DNA of 64,000 nt from Thelonectria olida (GCA_020736575.1 JAGPYM010000010.1:744001-808000); one strand, 5' to 3'. Numbered from the stretch's first letter, positions 10,075-19,728 are shown. Notes: generated from the letters alone by a model not told the origin. Translations and numbers: made by a program.

Positions 10075-11631
10075 CTATGCGCTTGTCTGCTTCAACCTCT
10101 CCTCCATCTGCTCCCGAGGGCTCTTCAAATCAACGTCTGGAAACCGCGGATCCGGCGTCCAAGGCATCACATCGGCCCCTTCCAGCAGCCACTTCAGCAC
10201 AACCTTTTCCAACCTGTTGGCCAGTTCCCTGTGCTCAGGCTCCTCGGCCAGATTGTGCAGCTCGTGCGGATCGTTGTGGCGGTGGTACAGCTCTGCGGGT
10301 TCGTACAGTCGATACACGAACGTCCACGTCTCGTCTCGCAACGATATCGCCTTGCCCACGAGCGTCGTGTCCTCGTGCTGAAGGCCGGCTTTGAGGTCGT
10401 AGGGATACGGCGCCTGCTCGAGAAGAGGCTCCTCGGATGTGAGGAAGCCACCCTCGGAGAAGGCGTATTTCTTGTGTTCTGTCGCATCGCCGCAGAGCAA
10501 CGGGACCCATGAGAGTCCGTTGTGGGCAAACGACTCTCCAACTCCCGAGAACTCGAGCATGGTCGGGACCAAGTCGACCATTTCCGTCATGGCATGGATC
10601 GTTTTTCCCTCGGGCAAGCCAGCGCCGCCCATGATCAGTGGCTCGTGGACAAGCGTCTCGGAGAGGCCCGACGGCCACTTCTCAATCAGCCCGTGGTCGC
10701 CTAGATACTCTCCATGGTCTGTGAAGAACATGGTGACGGTGTCTTTCCATAGGTTCAGTTCGTCGACGCGCTTCATGATGCGTCCGAACTGGTCATCCAG
10801 TCGCGAGATCATGCCGTAGTACGTCGCCTTGATCTCCTTCCAAATCTCGTCCGTCGCTCTGTCGGTTCCGTACTTCTCTCGGATTGACTTCATGTAACGC
10901 GGTTCGTAGCCCGTCCTTTCCTCAGGACGTGCCTCTATTCCAGATATCTTGGTGCGGTCGTACATGGAAAAGTAAGGCTCTTCCACTTGGAACGGGCAGT
11001 GAGGAAAGATCAGGGGCATAAAGAGCACCCATGGCTTGTCCGTCGGGGGACAGTCCAGCCAGGTCAGTGCCGACCTGACAACGGCGTCGTCATAATCGGA
11101 AGCATGCGCTGCATCTCGCAATCCTCGATAAAACAGTCGACCCCAGATACTCTCGTCCTTTTCCGGGTCGCCTTTGCCAAAGTTCGGGACGTATTCGGGC
11201 GTCTCAAGGAAGCCGTACTCGGTCACGCTCAGCTCCGTCACGGTCGGCGCAAAGGTATCGCCTCGAGGCGCGAGACATGCGACGTGGTAGCCAGACTCTT
11301 TCAAGCTGCGCAGAAGGTTGGGTTCCCACGGCTTGATGAGGTTGTCCAGGCTGCGGTGTCCGCTAACGTGCGGATAAGTGCCCGTGAAGATGCTGCATCG
11401 CGACTGGGAGCACACAGAGGCCTGGGTGAAGCAATTGGTGAAGAGGCTCCCGCGAGCAGCAAAGGCATCAATGTTTGGTGTTTTGAGGCCGGAATCGGGG
11501 CCAGCTGTGCACCCAAGCGAGTCATAACGCAGCTGGTCCGGCATGAAGATGATATAATTTGGCCGGTTGCCTCCATTTTCGGAGTCGACTTTTAGCGGCA
11601 ACGGCTTCGGTGGGAGTTGGTGTGATGGCAT
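10075..11631 (-). CDS. Type I sulfatase, cytosolic (alkaline-phosphatase superfamily)
   Basis: Intronless, 518 residues, about the usual length. The metal-site pair is D32-Q33 (PDQLRYD), the form seen in phosphonate monoester hydrolase and choline-sulfatase-like members. Further site residues are H211 in FPHCPF, the TDHG pair D305/H306, and K318. The nucleophile region is VCSQSRCSIFTG with C74 as the residue expected to become formylglycine; R78 is present, but the third position is Gln instead of the usual Pro or Ala of CxPxR. No signal peptide, so it probably acts in the cytosol on an imported sulfate ester. It is divergently transcribed from the zinc-cluster regulator across 292 bp carrying repeated CGGATCTCG elements, which suggests pathway-specific control. 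The substrate is not predictable; an aryl, sugar or choline sulfate, or a phosphonate or phosphodiester, are all possible. Confidence 0.93.
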   Translation of the reverse strand: MPSHQLPPKPLPLKVDSENGGNRPNYIIFMPDQLRYDSLGCTAGPDSGLKTPNIDAFAARGSLFTNCFTQASVCSQSRCSIFTGTYPHVSGHRSLDNLIKPWEPNLLRSLKESGYHVACLAPRGDTFAPTVTELSVTEYGFLETPEYVPNFGKGDPEKDESIWGRLFYRGLRDAAHASDYDDAVVRSALTWLDCPPTDKPWVLFMPLIFPHCPFQVEEPYFSMYDRTKISGIEARPEERTGYEPRYMKSIREKYGTDRATDEIWKEIKATYYGMISRLDDQFGRIMKRVDELNLWKDTVTMFFTDHGEYLGDHGLIEKWPSGLSETLVHEPLIMGGAGLPEGKTIHAMTEMVDLVPTMLEFSGVGESFAHNGLSWVPLLCGDATEHKKYAFSEGGFLTSEEPLLEQAPYPYDLKAGLQHEDTTLVGKAISLRDETWTFVYRLYEPAELYHRHNDPHELHNLAEEPEHRELANRLEKVVLKWLLEGADVMPWTPDPRFPDVDLKSPREQMEERLKQTSA

Positions 11632-11773
11632 GTTGGAGAACCGAGGTAATTCTCAGAAGCGTCGGGAGCAATCAACTTTGCATTCACGGCTCCCTCAGTC
11701 TGGTCCTTTTATGCACAGCATCAGACCAGAATCGAATCTCGCCTTCGTCTTTCGGGTATTCGAATCCTTCATG

Positions 11774-11785
11774 CCGGATCTCGTC
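11774..11785 (+). promoter_or_regulatory. CCGGATCTCGTC element, copy 1
   Basis: First perfect copy of the repeated element, 143 bp upstream of the sulfatase start and about 139 bp upstream of the regulator start. Candidate operator for the adjacent zinc-cluster protein. Confidence 0.65.
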
Positions 11786-11795
11786 CTCCCCCCGG

Positions 11796-11807
11796 CCGGA
11801 TCTCGTC
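11796..11807 (+). promoter_or_regulatory. CCGGATCTCGTC element, copy 2
   Basis: Second perfect copy, same orientation, 22 bp start to start from copy 1, which is about two helical turns. Confidence 0.65.
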
Positions 11808-11905
11808 ACACACCATTCCCGGCGGGATGACGCGATAGGTCCTGCGCGTAGGTCTATTCAAAACGAAGATCCACCCCCTCAAACTTGCTCCAAGCTTTCT
11901 ATTCC

Positions 11906-11917
11906 TTCGGATCTCGC
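11906..11917 (+). promoter_or_regulatory. TTCGGATCTCGC element, copy 3
   Basis: Keeps the CGGATCTCG core and lies only a few bases before the regulator's start codon. A bound protein here could repress its own gene. Confidence 0.5.
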
Positions 11918-11923
11918 TCCAAA

Positions 11924-14279
11924 ATGAGCCCAGACGACACCAGCATGCTGCCCCAGATGCAAGAAGCCGGGTCACCAAAACGGCCCGCATGCAGACAATG
12001 CCGAGCTCGAAAGGTCGGTTTTTGCACGAGGAGAAGGTCAATCCGAGCTGACAAGGAGTCCAGGTGAAATGTGACCGTCGAGATTCAGGTTGTGTGCGAT
12101 GTGAGCGTCTAAGTCTGTCTTGTAGCTATGCCGCGGCCGATAGCCTTGTCATTCCTGACGACCAAGACTCCTCCCAAGGACAAGGCCTGACACAAGCGGG
12201 CACAAAACGACGACGTACCGTTCAAGCATGCAAATCATGTCGAATGACCAAAGCAAAATGCTCAGGGAATTATCCATGTAGACGCTGCGAATCCCACGGC
12301 CAAGAATGCGTATTTCCCCATGGTAGAAGTGGTATCCCGGACCAAGGCTCAGACGCCCTCATGTCGCCAGCCAGCACTCGCATAGAACTTCAGGAATCTG
12401 TGCATTCGCCATCAATAACAACAGTCACTCCAGAGGTTGAAGCCAGCATTGCCAGACCGTTTGGTTTGGAACCGAGAGAGGCCATTCGAGACCATGTCCA
12501 CGCATACTTTGACCAGGGCGAGTTTATCGACTGTCTCTTCCTCCACAGAGCAACCGTTCTCGCAGAATGGAGCCAAGGAACCCTTGATGCAAATCTTCTC
12601 AAGGCAATCTGCGCCTTGGGCATCCGATTGACGTCGTCAGAAGATCCAGCTTCCGCCTGCGTGTGGATAGACGAGGTCCAGCAGGCCCTGGTCACTCGAA
12701 TCGGCGACATGTCCATCCCCAACCTCCAAGCCCTCATGCTCGTCATCCACTTCCGCTCCATGCTCAAGTTCAGCGGCGACGTGTGGGTTCTTCTGTCCAT
12801 CGCAGCGCGGGTCGCGTTTACGAAACGTCTCAACTATGAGAGGCCGGCGGGAGATGCCGTGAGGCAAGAGTCTCTCCGTCGGTTGATGTGGTCCATCTAC
12901 AGGTTCGACAGGATATTCTCAGGAGGCATTGAGGATTTGACAGTCTGTCCCACGCATAGACTTCACATGAGGCTTCCCAATAGTCACCGCAACTTTCAGT
13001 TGGGCCTCGGATCTCGCATGGAGTTTTTGCGCGTCAAGGGTGACGATGGCGCCGAGATGAATGTGCTCGCCTATCTAATGCGGATGCTTGACCTCCGAGA
13101 TGCGATACTAAGGTCTGGTAGGAAAGCTCGTCTTGGTTGGGTACCTGTTAACATGAGCTGATACAGATATACTCGGCGCGTCATTCTTGATGGATCCAGC
13201 CCATACCCGAGTCGAGATCAGCTCCGCTCCCTCGATCAACAGTTGATGTCGTTCAAAGACTCGTTGCCAGAAGAACTAAAACTCGATGCCAAGAGGCTGA
13301 TGATCATGTGCCACTCGGAAGACGCCCGCACCTACATTGTCCTCCACACCCTGCTGTATCTCTGTCGTTGCGACCTATTCCGCTTCTTGATCCCCGGCAT
13401 ACGGGAATCGGTATCTGCCGAAGCCTTGGAGCAGACGCCAAGGGCTTACATCGACTATTGCCAACAGAGGTGCTTGGAGAGTGCCGTCTGGAGCTGCGAA
13501 TTTTGGTCGCAAATATATCACTCGGAAACCCGCCGCCCCGTCGAGAGCAGTACGCTGGCCATTGCGCTGTACCAGTGTACCAAGATTATCGACCACTTGT
13601 GCTTTCTTCTACCGCCAGAAGGAGGCCATTCACTACCGCAACTGAAACAGAAACTGGCCAAGGCTGTCTCCATTGCGTCCACGACGGGGCAGAAAATAGA
13701 ATGGATTGGGCAATGTGTAAGCCTAACTTCCTCCTTGTAGAGGTCTCGCTAATTATCCAGATTACTGACGTTGAGAAACTAATTCCTCGTCTGGGCATGC
13801 GGCCTCGGTTATCAGATGCTCCTCCGTAAGTGAAAATGCCATCCATCCAGCGCTGAATGCGGCTAACAGCCTCGAGACGACTTCCGGGCATCGTCACTGC
13901 GCAAGAAAGGGTCCACAGACGCTCCAAGCACGCATTTGCCCCAGAAGACGAAGAAGATGTAGATCCAGCAGTGAATCCGCTCCGATTAAACATGGACGAG
14001 ACGTGGACAGCAAACACATCGACGCCAGGCGGCACAACACATAGCGAAGCTTGGCCGTTTTCCATAGCCGATCACCAGGAGACTGCGGCACAGCCTGGCG
14101 GCGAGAACATTCTTGGCTCCCAGTTCTTCGTGGACGGAGCTGTGCAGTACGACGTTGCGAATTCTGGCCCTCCGTTTGAGGACCGCGACGCGAGATTTCC
14201 CATCGATCCGTTTGACTTTCAGATTCACGCATACACGGACGCCGACATTCCGCAGTTCCTCGACGAGATTGCCCAGTAA
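11924..14279 (+). CDS. Transcription factor with two tandem Zn2Cys6 clusters
   Basis: Proposed exons: 11924-12013, 12064-13112, 13167-13716, 13761-13788, 13870-14279, about 708 residues. Cluster one is C23-x2-C26-x6-C33-x6-C40-x2-C43-x6-C50, split by the first intron. Cluster two is C86-x2-C89-x6-C96-x5-C102-x2-C105-x6-C112. Two clusters in one protein is uncommon. A fungal-specific transcription factor domain follows, roughly residues 150-400, ending in an acidic C-terminus. It is divergent from the sulfatase and likely controls it, itself and the sugar transporter through CGGATCTCG sites. Two splice junctions are uncertain. Frame requires donor GTCTGG at 13113 and at 13789, although stronger-looking donors exist at 13118 (GTAGGA) and 13826 (GTAAGT); those put the downstream exon out of frame. 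A recent frameshift in the 3' part is the alternative explanation. Confidence 0.85.
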
Positions 14280-14325
14280 CGAGATGAAAAAATGTGTATC
14301 TTAGTCTATGTGCATGGCTCAATAA

Positions 14326-15288
14326 CTACATCATAAGTACCACAAAGGAAACGAGGCCCAATAAAGCCAAATTTGAGGGAGACAAGTGGTGGCCGCTGTT
14401 GGACATGCCTGCTGTGAATCCCTTCTCCTCCCCTCCCAAGTACAGAGCTCCCAGCTCGGTAAGCTTCCCCTTCTTGTCGAAAAGCGACACGTTGTCGCCC
14501 GTCCACTTGTTTGCCTCGTGTGCCCGAAACGCTCCAAACCAAGCGTACGCGTGCACCCAATCCTGGCTGTCTAGATACCCGAGGCTCTCGTTCATCATGG
14601 CCACGGTGTCGTCCTCGTCAGCCTTGGGCAGCGCCATTTCGGTGATCCAGTACTGGAGATCCGGGTTCGTCTCGTTGTAAAAGTCCCGGAGCGTGTCCAG
14701 CCACGTTACGAGGCCGTCGGTGCTGCCGTACCAGTGCACGGCGACAAAATCGGTCGGACACCCGTTGTCGTCAATCTCATAGCACGACTCGTTGAAGCTG
14801 CGCAGCCATTTGAGGCCTCGTTCTGAGCTTGTGACGACGGGATGGCTTACTAGCCACTTGCGATCGCGAGAAGCTGTCGTTGTTCTCAGCGGCGCAATGT
14901 GCGACATGTAAGATTTCGCCGCATCCTCGGGCGAGATGGAGCTTCCGCCAGAGTCGGTGCTTCCGTCAGGTTCGTTAAAGCTGAGGAGGTGGGTTGAACT
15001 GGTGGAAAGCTCGCTCAGCTGCGTCACCAGCCCCTCGCTCTTGGCATCGTTCAGGCCGTGGACCAGCGGCACGAAGGGGATGGTGTCGTCTATTTCATCC
15101 GACGAGTACAGAGACCACGTGTAGTACCACGAGATTGGCGAGTTTGCTGACAGCATCAATTCCCTGTCGGCGTCGTGCTCGTCGCCCAGGTAGGCCAGGC
15201 CGCGTTTGGTGGGCAGGTCAGCAAGTGAGCCATTAACGGCCGAGGCTGAGAGCAACGAGAGCAGAAATATTCGTGCGGCTCGTGCCAT
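14326..15288 (-). CDS. GH128 beta-1,3-glucanase-like protein, secreted, probably GPI-anchored
   Basis: Intronless, 320 residues from the ATG at 15288. An upstream in-frame ATG at 15336 would add 16 residues ahead of the signal peptide and was not chosen. Residues 1-20 are a signal peptide (MARAARIFLL...SAVNG). The glycosyl-hydrolase catalytic core has E106 in SFNEPD as likely acid/base and E217 in WITEMALP as likely nucleophile, the pattern of GH128 (Asl1-type) TIM barrels. The C-terminus is a small-residue stretch followed by a hydrophobic end, typical of a GPI signal. Expected place: plasma membrane or cell wall, acting on beta-1,3-glucan. Its promoter shows no CGGATCTCG element, so it may not belong to the neighbouring sulfatase regulon. 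It ends only 46 bp from the regulator's stop, tail to tail. Confidence 0.9.
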   Translation of the reverse strand: MARAARIFLLSLLSASAVNGSLADLPTKRGLAYLGDEHDADRELMLSANSPISWYYTWSLYSSDEIDDTIPFVPLVHGLNDAKSEGLVTQLSELSTSSTHLLSFNEPDGSTDSGGSSISPEDAAKSYMSHIAPLRTTTASRDRKWLVSHPVVTSSERGLKWLRSFNESCYEIDDNGCPTDFVAVHWYGSTDGLVTWLDTLRDFYNETNPDLQYWITEMALPKADEDDTVAMMNESLGYLDSQDWVHAYAWFGAFRAHEANKWTGDNVSLFDKKGKLTELGALYLGGEEKGFTAGMSNSGHHLSPSNLALLGLVSFVVLMM

Positions 15289-15907
15289 GGCTCTCAGCGA
15301 TACGTACGACCAGCGTATGCGATAGATGAATGCCACCAGGAATGTTGGTTCGAGTCAGGAGTTTCACTAGTGGAGGAATAGAGACATGGAGTAAGCACAG
15401 GACAAGGTCACGTCGCAAAAAGTCCAACGAGGCATCCGACGTCAAGAATATATTAGCAGCCTTAGCCGCTGGCATCGCTTATTTCCAAGGCCTGTGGGCG
15501 GGTGGCTTCGGTGGCCTTGGTCGCTTGGCCTCCCTCGGCAATGATCGAGGCCACTCGCTACGTGACGAGTTATTCCCGTCAACGATAACCTGATTTATAA
15601 AGCCACACAGGCATGTGACGTCACCTGTTTCTTTCATGTCTGAACTGTGAGCGTTCGCCGTCACCAATCGTTTGAGTCGAGACCAAGAATCTGAGAATGG
15701 TTCTCAGCTCTTATTAGGCAGGCAAGCAATATGAAGCAAAGAACCAAGGCACAGTTTGCTATCTGAAACATGGTACATGCACGATTGACATGATAAAAAT
15801 AGGGCTGACTGATTCAGCTGTCCTCTCAATCTAGAAATGAACGCCGCCTCCCTTATTGTGTTGCAATCTTGATGACATCAACCCCCCGCGCTCACATAGT
15901 CGATCAA
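15289..15907. other. Intergenic, GH128 promoter and transporter 3' flank
   Basis: 619 bp. No gene or repeated element recognised; it must hold the GH128 promoter at the left and the sugar-transporter terminator at the right. Confidence 0.5.
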
Positions 15908-17657
15908 TTAGACCACGCTTCGAACGTTCTCCAGCTCAACTTCATCAAGCTTCACCGACTTTTCGTCGACTTCGGCGCGCATCAACGCGGCCGCATCCGT
16001 CTTCCCAAAGTTTCGCAATGGCACGCCGTTGTTGAACAAGAAATCGATCTCCTCGAGTGTTTTCCCTCTGCACTCGGGCACGCAGAACCAAACGAAAATA
16101 CCTGCGAGCACCATCAACGAGCCAAAGATGAATCCCACGCGGCTACCAAGCCCGGCGTATTTGGGGTAGATGAGGTACGGGATCGAGAAGTTGACGGCGA
16201 AACTTGCAGAAGTTAGCTCACCATCTAGGATCAAGGGTTAAGGGTCTGCATACTTCATGATGACGTTCGTCGTGAATCCAACGCGTGAAGTGAGATCTCT
16301 CAGTCGGAGAGCAGATATTTCAGTGGTAACCACATAGGTGAGCGGTGCCAACCCCATAGAAAACCCGAGGGGGAACAGAGCCATCATGGCAATGATTCCA
16401 TTCTTGCGAGCTGGTGTGACTGTGCCAATGCCGAGCCCGCCCATAGTCATCATGGCAGCCGCCATTGTGCCCGTGGAGAGCAGCATGAGAACCCTGAACA
16501 TGAATTAGCACATTGCCACATGATGAGTGCAGTCTACTCACCGTCTGCCAATGACATCTGTCAAAAGAAGAATCACAAGCATGGTGGCAATGTTGATCGA
16601 CGCCGTGATCAGGTTGAAAGCAAAGGGGTTAATGGTTCCCAGCGTCTTCACATAGACGGCGCCGTACTGAGACAAAAACGCTTGGCCACTCGCCTGCTGG
16701 AGGAAGTTGACGCCAATGGCAATGGCAGTTCGCTTGAGGTTCAAACCCTGGAAGAGCTCGAGAAACTTGCCCTGTTCGACTTCCATCTCGAGAGAAGTCC
16801 GAAGCTCTTTGAACTCGGCCTCCATTTGCTCCTCGGTAAAGGCGCCCTCCCGCAGCTTTCGAAGATTGACCCATGCGTCCTCGACGCGATCCTTGCGAAG
16901 CAGCCATCGAGGGGACTCGGGGATGAACCAAATGCCGCTCAAGACGATGGTTGGCACAATGTAGAAGAGGCCCAGGGGAATACGCCAGGCTCTGTTATCG
17001 GGGAGATCGCTCGTTGCGTAGCAGATAGAGTTGATGACAAGACCGCCAACGGCGAGACTTAGCTGGTAAGACCCAACCATCATGCCGCGTGCGTCAGCAG
17101 GCACTATTGGTTGTTAGCATCGTCAACTGACTACTGCGCACCTGGCGTGGAAAACATACCGATTTCGGACTGGAAGGTCGGGACAACGCCCAATTCCATC
17201 CCGACGTACACGTAGTTGAGAATCCTAGCCGCCATGATCTGTTCGCGGTGCTTGGACGTGACGCCAATAGTGGCAGTGACAATGGCGTAGCAGCTCATGA
17301 TAAAGATGCACCATCTTCGACCCCATCGCGACGAGATGCCGTTGCCAGCAAGGACACCTGTATGATATATCCGTCAGACCCGAGAGTGCGTCCAGAGGGC
17401 AATGTATGCAAAGGAATCATACCGAATGCAAAGCCAATATAGTTCAAACTGTTGAATAGAGACAGCCAAGACGGCTCAAGTTCGTACGCCCCGGTCTGTT
17501 TGTTCAGGACTCCAAACTGCTTGTCAAACGAGTCCATGGCCTGCGACGACGCGAAGGCTTGGTTGTCAAAGCCATAGTTGAAGGTAGAGACGGCAACCAG
17601 CGTGCAAGCCAGAGCCAATGTCCTATTAAAGAGGCGGAATTTGGTAAAGACACCCAT
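15908..17657 (-). CDS. MFS sugar-porter-family transporter
   Basis: Five exons: complement(join(15908..16202, 16254..16493, 16542..17103, 17160..17357, 17423..17657)), 509 residues. All introns are GT-AG of 48-65 nt and every junction keeps frame. Family marks include GRRW after the second membrane segment, the PESPRWL motif closing the N-terminal half, and PECRGKTLEEID near the C-terminus, the sugar-porter PETKGxxLEE-type signature. Twelve membrane passes are expected at the plasma membrane. Substrate is unknown; the family moves mono- and disaccharides and related polyols or acids, mostly by proton symport. Three inverted copies of the element seen in the sulfatase/regulator promoter lie 245-291 bp upstream, suggesting the transporter imports the compound that the sulfatase acts on. 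Confidence 0.92.
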
Positions 17658-17901
17658 TGTTCGGTCGGCAGGTAGCTTACAGGACTGGTGTCAGTGGTGA
17701 TGTCTCTAGGAGAAAACGAGAAGTCTTCATCTTATAGTTCTTGCGTCGGGTCAGAGCATCGATGTCGTGATGGACAGGGTCGGTTTAGAAATTCCGGGGA
17801 AATGACGCCTCATCGTTTGAAACCGCACCTAGACTGGCCACGACATAAGTCCAAACCCCCAGCTAGATGCTCCCAACGAGCGATGTTGGATCCACAGATT
17901 G

Positions 17902-17913
17902 GACGAGATCCGG
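17902..17913 (-). promoter_or_regulatory. CCGGATCTCGTC element (inverted), transporter promoter copy 1
   Basis: Reads GACGAGATCCGG on the plus strand, the exact reverse complement of the copies at 11774 and 11796. Lies 245 bp upstream of the transporter start. Confidence 0.65.
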
Positions 17914-17922
17914 GCTGCTAAG

Positions 17923-17934
17923 GACGAGATCCGC
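17923..17934 (-). promoter_or_regulatory. CGGATCTCGTC element (inverted), transporter promoter copy 2
   Basis: GACGAGATCCGC on the plus strand; 21 bp start to start from copy 1, close to the 22 bp spacing in the divergent promoter. Confidence 0.65.
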
Positions 17935-17936
17935 CG

Positions 17937-17948
17937 CACGAGATCCGG
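17937..17948 (-). promoter_or_regulatory. CCGGATCTCGTG element (inverted), transporter promoter copy 3
   Basis: CACGAGATCCGG on the plus strand; 14 bp from copy 2, one base different from the consensus. Confidence 0.6.
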
Positions 17949-18493
17949 AGCTGCGCAACAACGAAGCTCGAAAAGGAGGTCAGGGAAGGACGAATCAGAG
18001 ACAGGAAATTGCGGAAAGAATTGATTGAAAGTCGACTAAGTTCGTCACGCGTGTGATTTAAGTGCTACAATTCCGGGGTAGTGATGAACTACGACGGCAC
18101 GCGTCCAGTCAGCATCAGATCCGAGCCACGGAACGTCGACGAACTGACTCGGCTTCCCCTCATCTTGGCTACACCCCGGCTTTCCCCAGATTCTAACGAG
18201 CCCGGTTCAAGCCTTAGTTTGATACAGGATGGGCGAGATTCTTTTATTCGTAAGCCGTGTCAAGCTGAATCCAAAACTCCAACATTAGGTGGAAACTATT
18301 TGGGGCTCATATTCCATAGGTATGCTACGAAATCACCTAGTCAAGCGTTAGTATCAACGCAAAGGCTTCTATCTGGTACTCAAGTTTCCGTCCTTGTCAT
18401 CCGACTCGTGTTGAGACTCTCCCTGCCTGAATCTCATTGTTGTGGTATGCAGTGCAGGCCTGCATAGTATGCATTTCGGCAGTCGAACTTCAA

Positions 18494-18587
18494 TCCGGTA
18501 TGGTGTAGTGGCTAACATTTCGCGCTCTCATAACTTGAGAGATCAACTCGATCCGCGGAGCCCAGGGTTCGATTCCCTGTACCGGAG
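18494..18587 (+). tRNA. tRNA-Glu (CTC), with longer intron
   Basis: Same mature sequence as the tRNA at 5425: acceptor TCCGGTA/TACCGGA, discriminator G, anticodon CTC at 18527-18529. The intron is about 22 nt (18531-18552), four bases longer and different in sequence from the first copy. Flanking DNA is unrelated to that of the first copy. Confidence 0.95.
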
Positions 18588-19117
18588 AATATTTTATTTT
18601 TTACCATTGAGAAAATCTGGATATGTTTTTGGAGTCACGCATAATTGCTGTTGCTATACAGTGCCTAAGGTGTACGTACATACATGAGTGGGTGAGTGTG
18701 GAGAAGGGATAAAGCCCTGGGATAGCTTTTAGATTAAGCAAGAAGTTAAAGAAGGTAGGTCACTTTAATAGTACTTCAAACAAGATTCGTCTATCGAGTG
18801 AGTGAGCTTGGGTACTTCGATATTATGCATCCGGATCGAGGAATGCTTAACTGAAATATAAACGAAAATATGATCCAAACTATACCAAGGAGAGGTTGAG
18901 CATTCAGTTGGCCAAGGTAACCAATCAATCCCCTTCACTTAGCGACATTCCGAATCCTGTATGTCAGACAACTCCCAGTCTCAACCTCGGTAGGCCATGA
19001 CGCATTCGCAGGCTTGATAAGCACCAGATCGCCCCTTTAAATTCAAGTCAGCCAAGCTCCATTATGACAATGGAAACTAATTCACCTTAAACCGCGCCAG
19101 TGTGCTTCCAATCAGCC
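18588..19117. other. Intergenic after tRNA-Glu
   Basis: Moderately AT-rich just after the tRNA; no gene, repeat or RNA recognised. Confidence 0.5.
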
Positions 19118-19728
19118 TCACGGGTTGCGAGAACGAAGCAGTTTCGCAATGTCAGCATGGCCTTCTTGTTCCGCATAATATAATGCAATGTCGCCAGGAT
19201 TATTAGCAAAACCCGCTACAGCTCCTTTTCCCAACAGCAGCTTGACCATCTCAATATGGCCAAATCTTGAAGCGCAATGCAGAGGGGTCCATCCGTTTGA
19301 AGATATGGCATTGGCTTGTGCCCTTGTCCCAAGAGGAGCCTAGCTATCCTCATGTAACCTCTTGCTGATGCGCGATGTAAAGGGGTCCATCCATTTATGG
19401 TGGCAGTATTAACCTGGGCCCCTTCCTCTAGGAGCAGCTTGGTTGTATAGAAATGGCCATTTTCTATAGCAAATTGTAATGGGCTCCATCCCTCGTCAGT
19501 GGCAGCTTCAATGTCGGCTTCGTTCTCCAGCAGCAGCTTAGCAATCTCCTCATGGCCAGAGTACGATGCAAAGTGCAACGCCGTCTCTGCTGTTTTATCA
19601 GCAATGTCAACTTGGGCTCCATTCTCTATGAGCAGTTTGACAACCACAGCGTGGCCCTTTCTTGATGAGATGTGCAAAGCTGTGTGCCTTCCTCGTGAGA
19701 GAGGTAGAAAATTCAAGAGGAGAGACAT
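19118..19728 (-). pseudogene. Ankyrin-repeat gene, frameshifted remnant
   Basis: On the minus strand, about four consecutive ankyrin repeats are readable from 19728 down to about 19345, with GWTPLH and GHEEIAKLLL signatures. At about 19340, in the run ending GGACAAGGGCACAAG, the frame breaks. Two more good repeats continue in another frame (GWTPLHCASRFGHIEMVKLL and the following GHADIAKLL) to a TGA at 19118-19120. A single lost base, probably one G in the GGG run, explains it. The N-terminal part of a normal ankyrin protein is missing or too decayed to recognise. A real truncated protein from the first frame is possible but unlikely to be functional. It sits in a decayed stretch next to the second tRNA. 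Confidence 0.85.

Larger units (their letters stand above)
11632..11923. promoter_or_regulatory. Divergent promoter shared by sulfatase and Zn2Cys6 regulator
   Basis: 292 bp between the two start codons. It holds two perfect copies of CCGGATCTCGTC, one close copy (TTCGGATCTCGC) and a weaker TCGAATCTCGC at about 11732-11742. The same element in inverted orientation recurs upstream of the sugar transporter at 17902-17948. Confidence 0.75.
17658..18493. other. Intergenic with sugar-transporter promoter
   Basis: 836 bp up to the tRNA. The transporter promoter includes three CGAGATCCG elements at 17902-17948. No gene seen. Confidence 0.6.

Noticed and set aside
9892..10512. 206-codon plus-strand frame overlapping the sulfatase end
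   Set aside because: Antisense shadow of the sulfatase coding region.
5425..18587. The tRNA-bracketed block as a Starship or other large transposon
   Set aside because: No tyrosine-recombinase captain gene, transposase or terminal repeats are visible.
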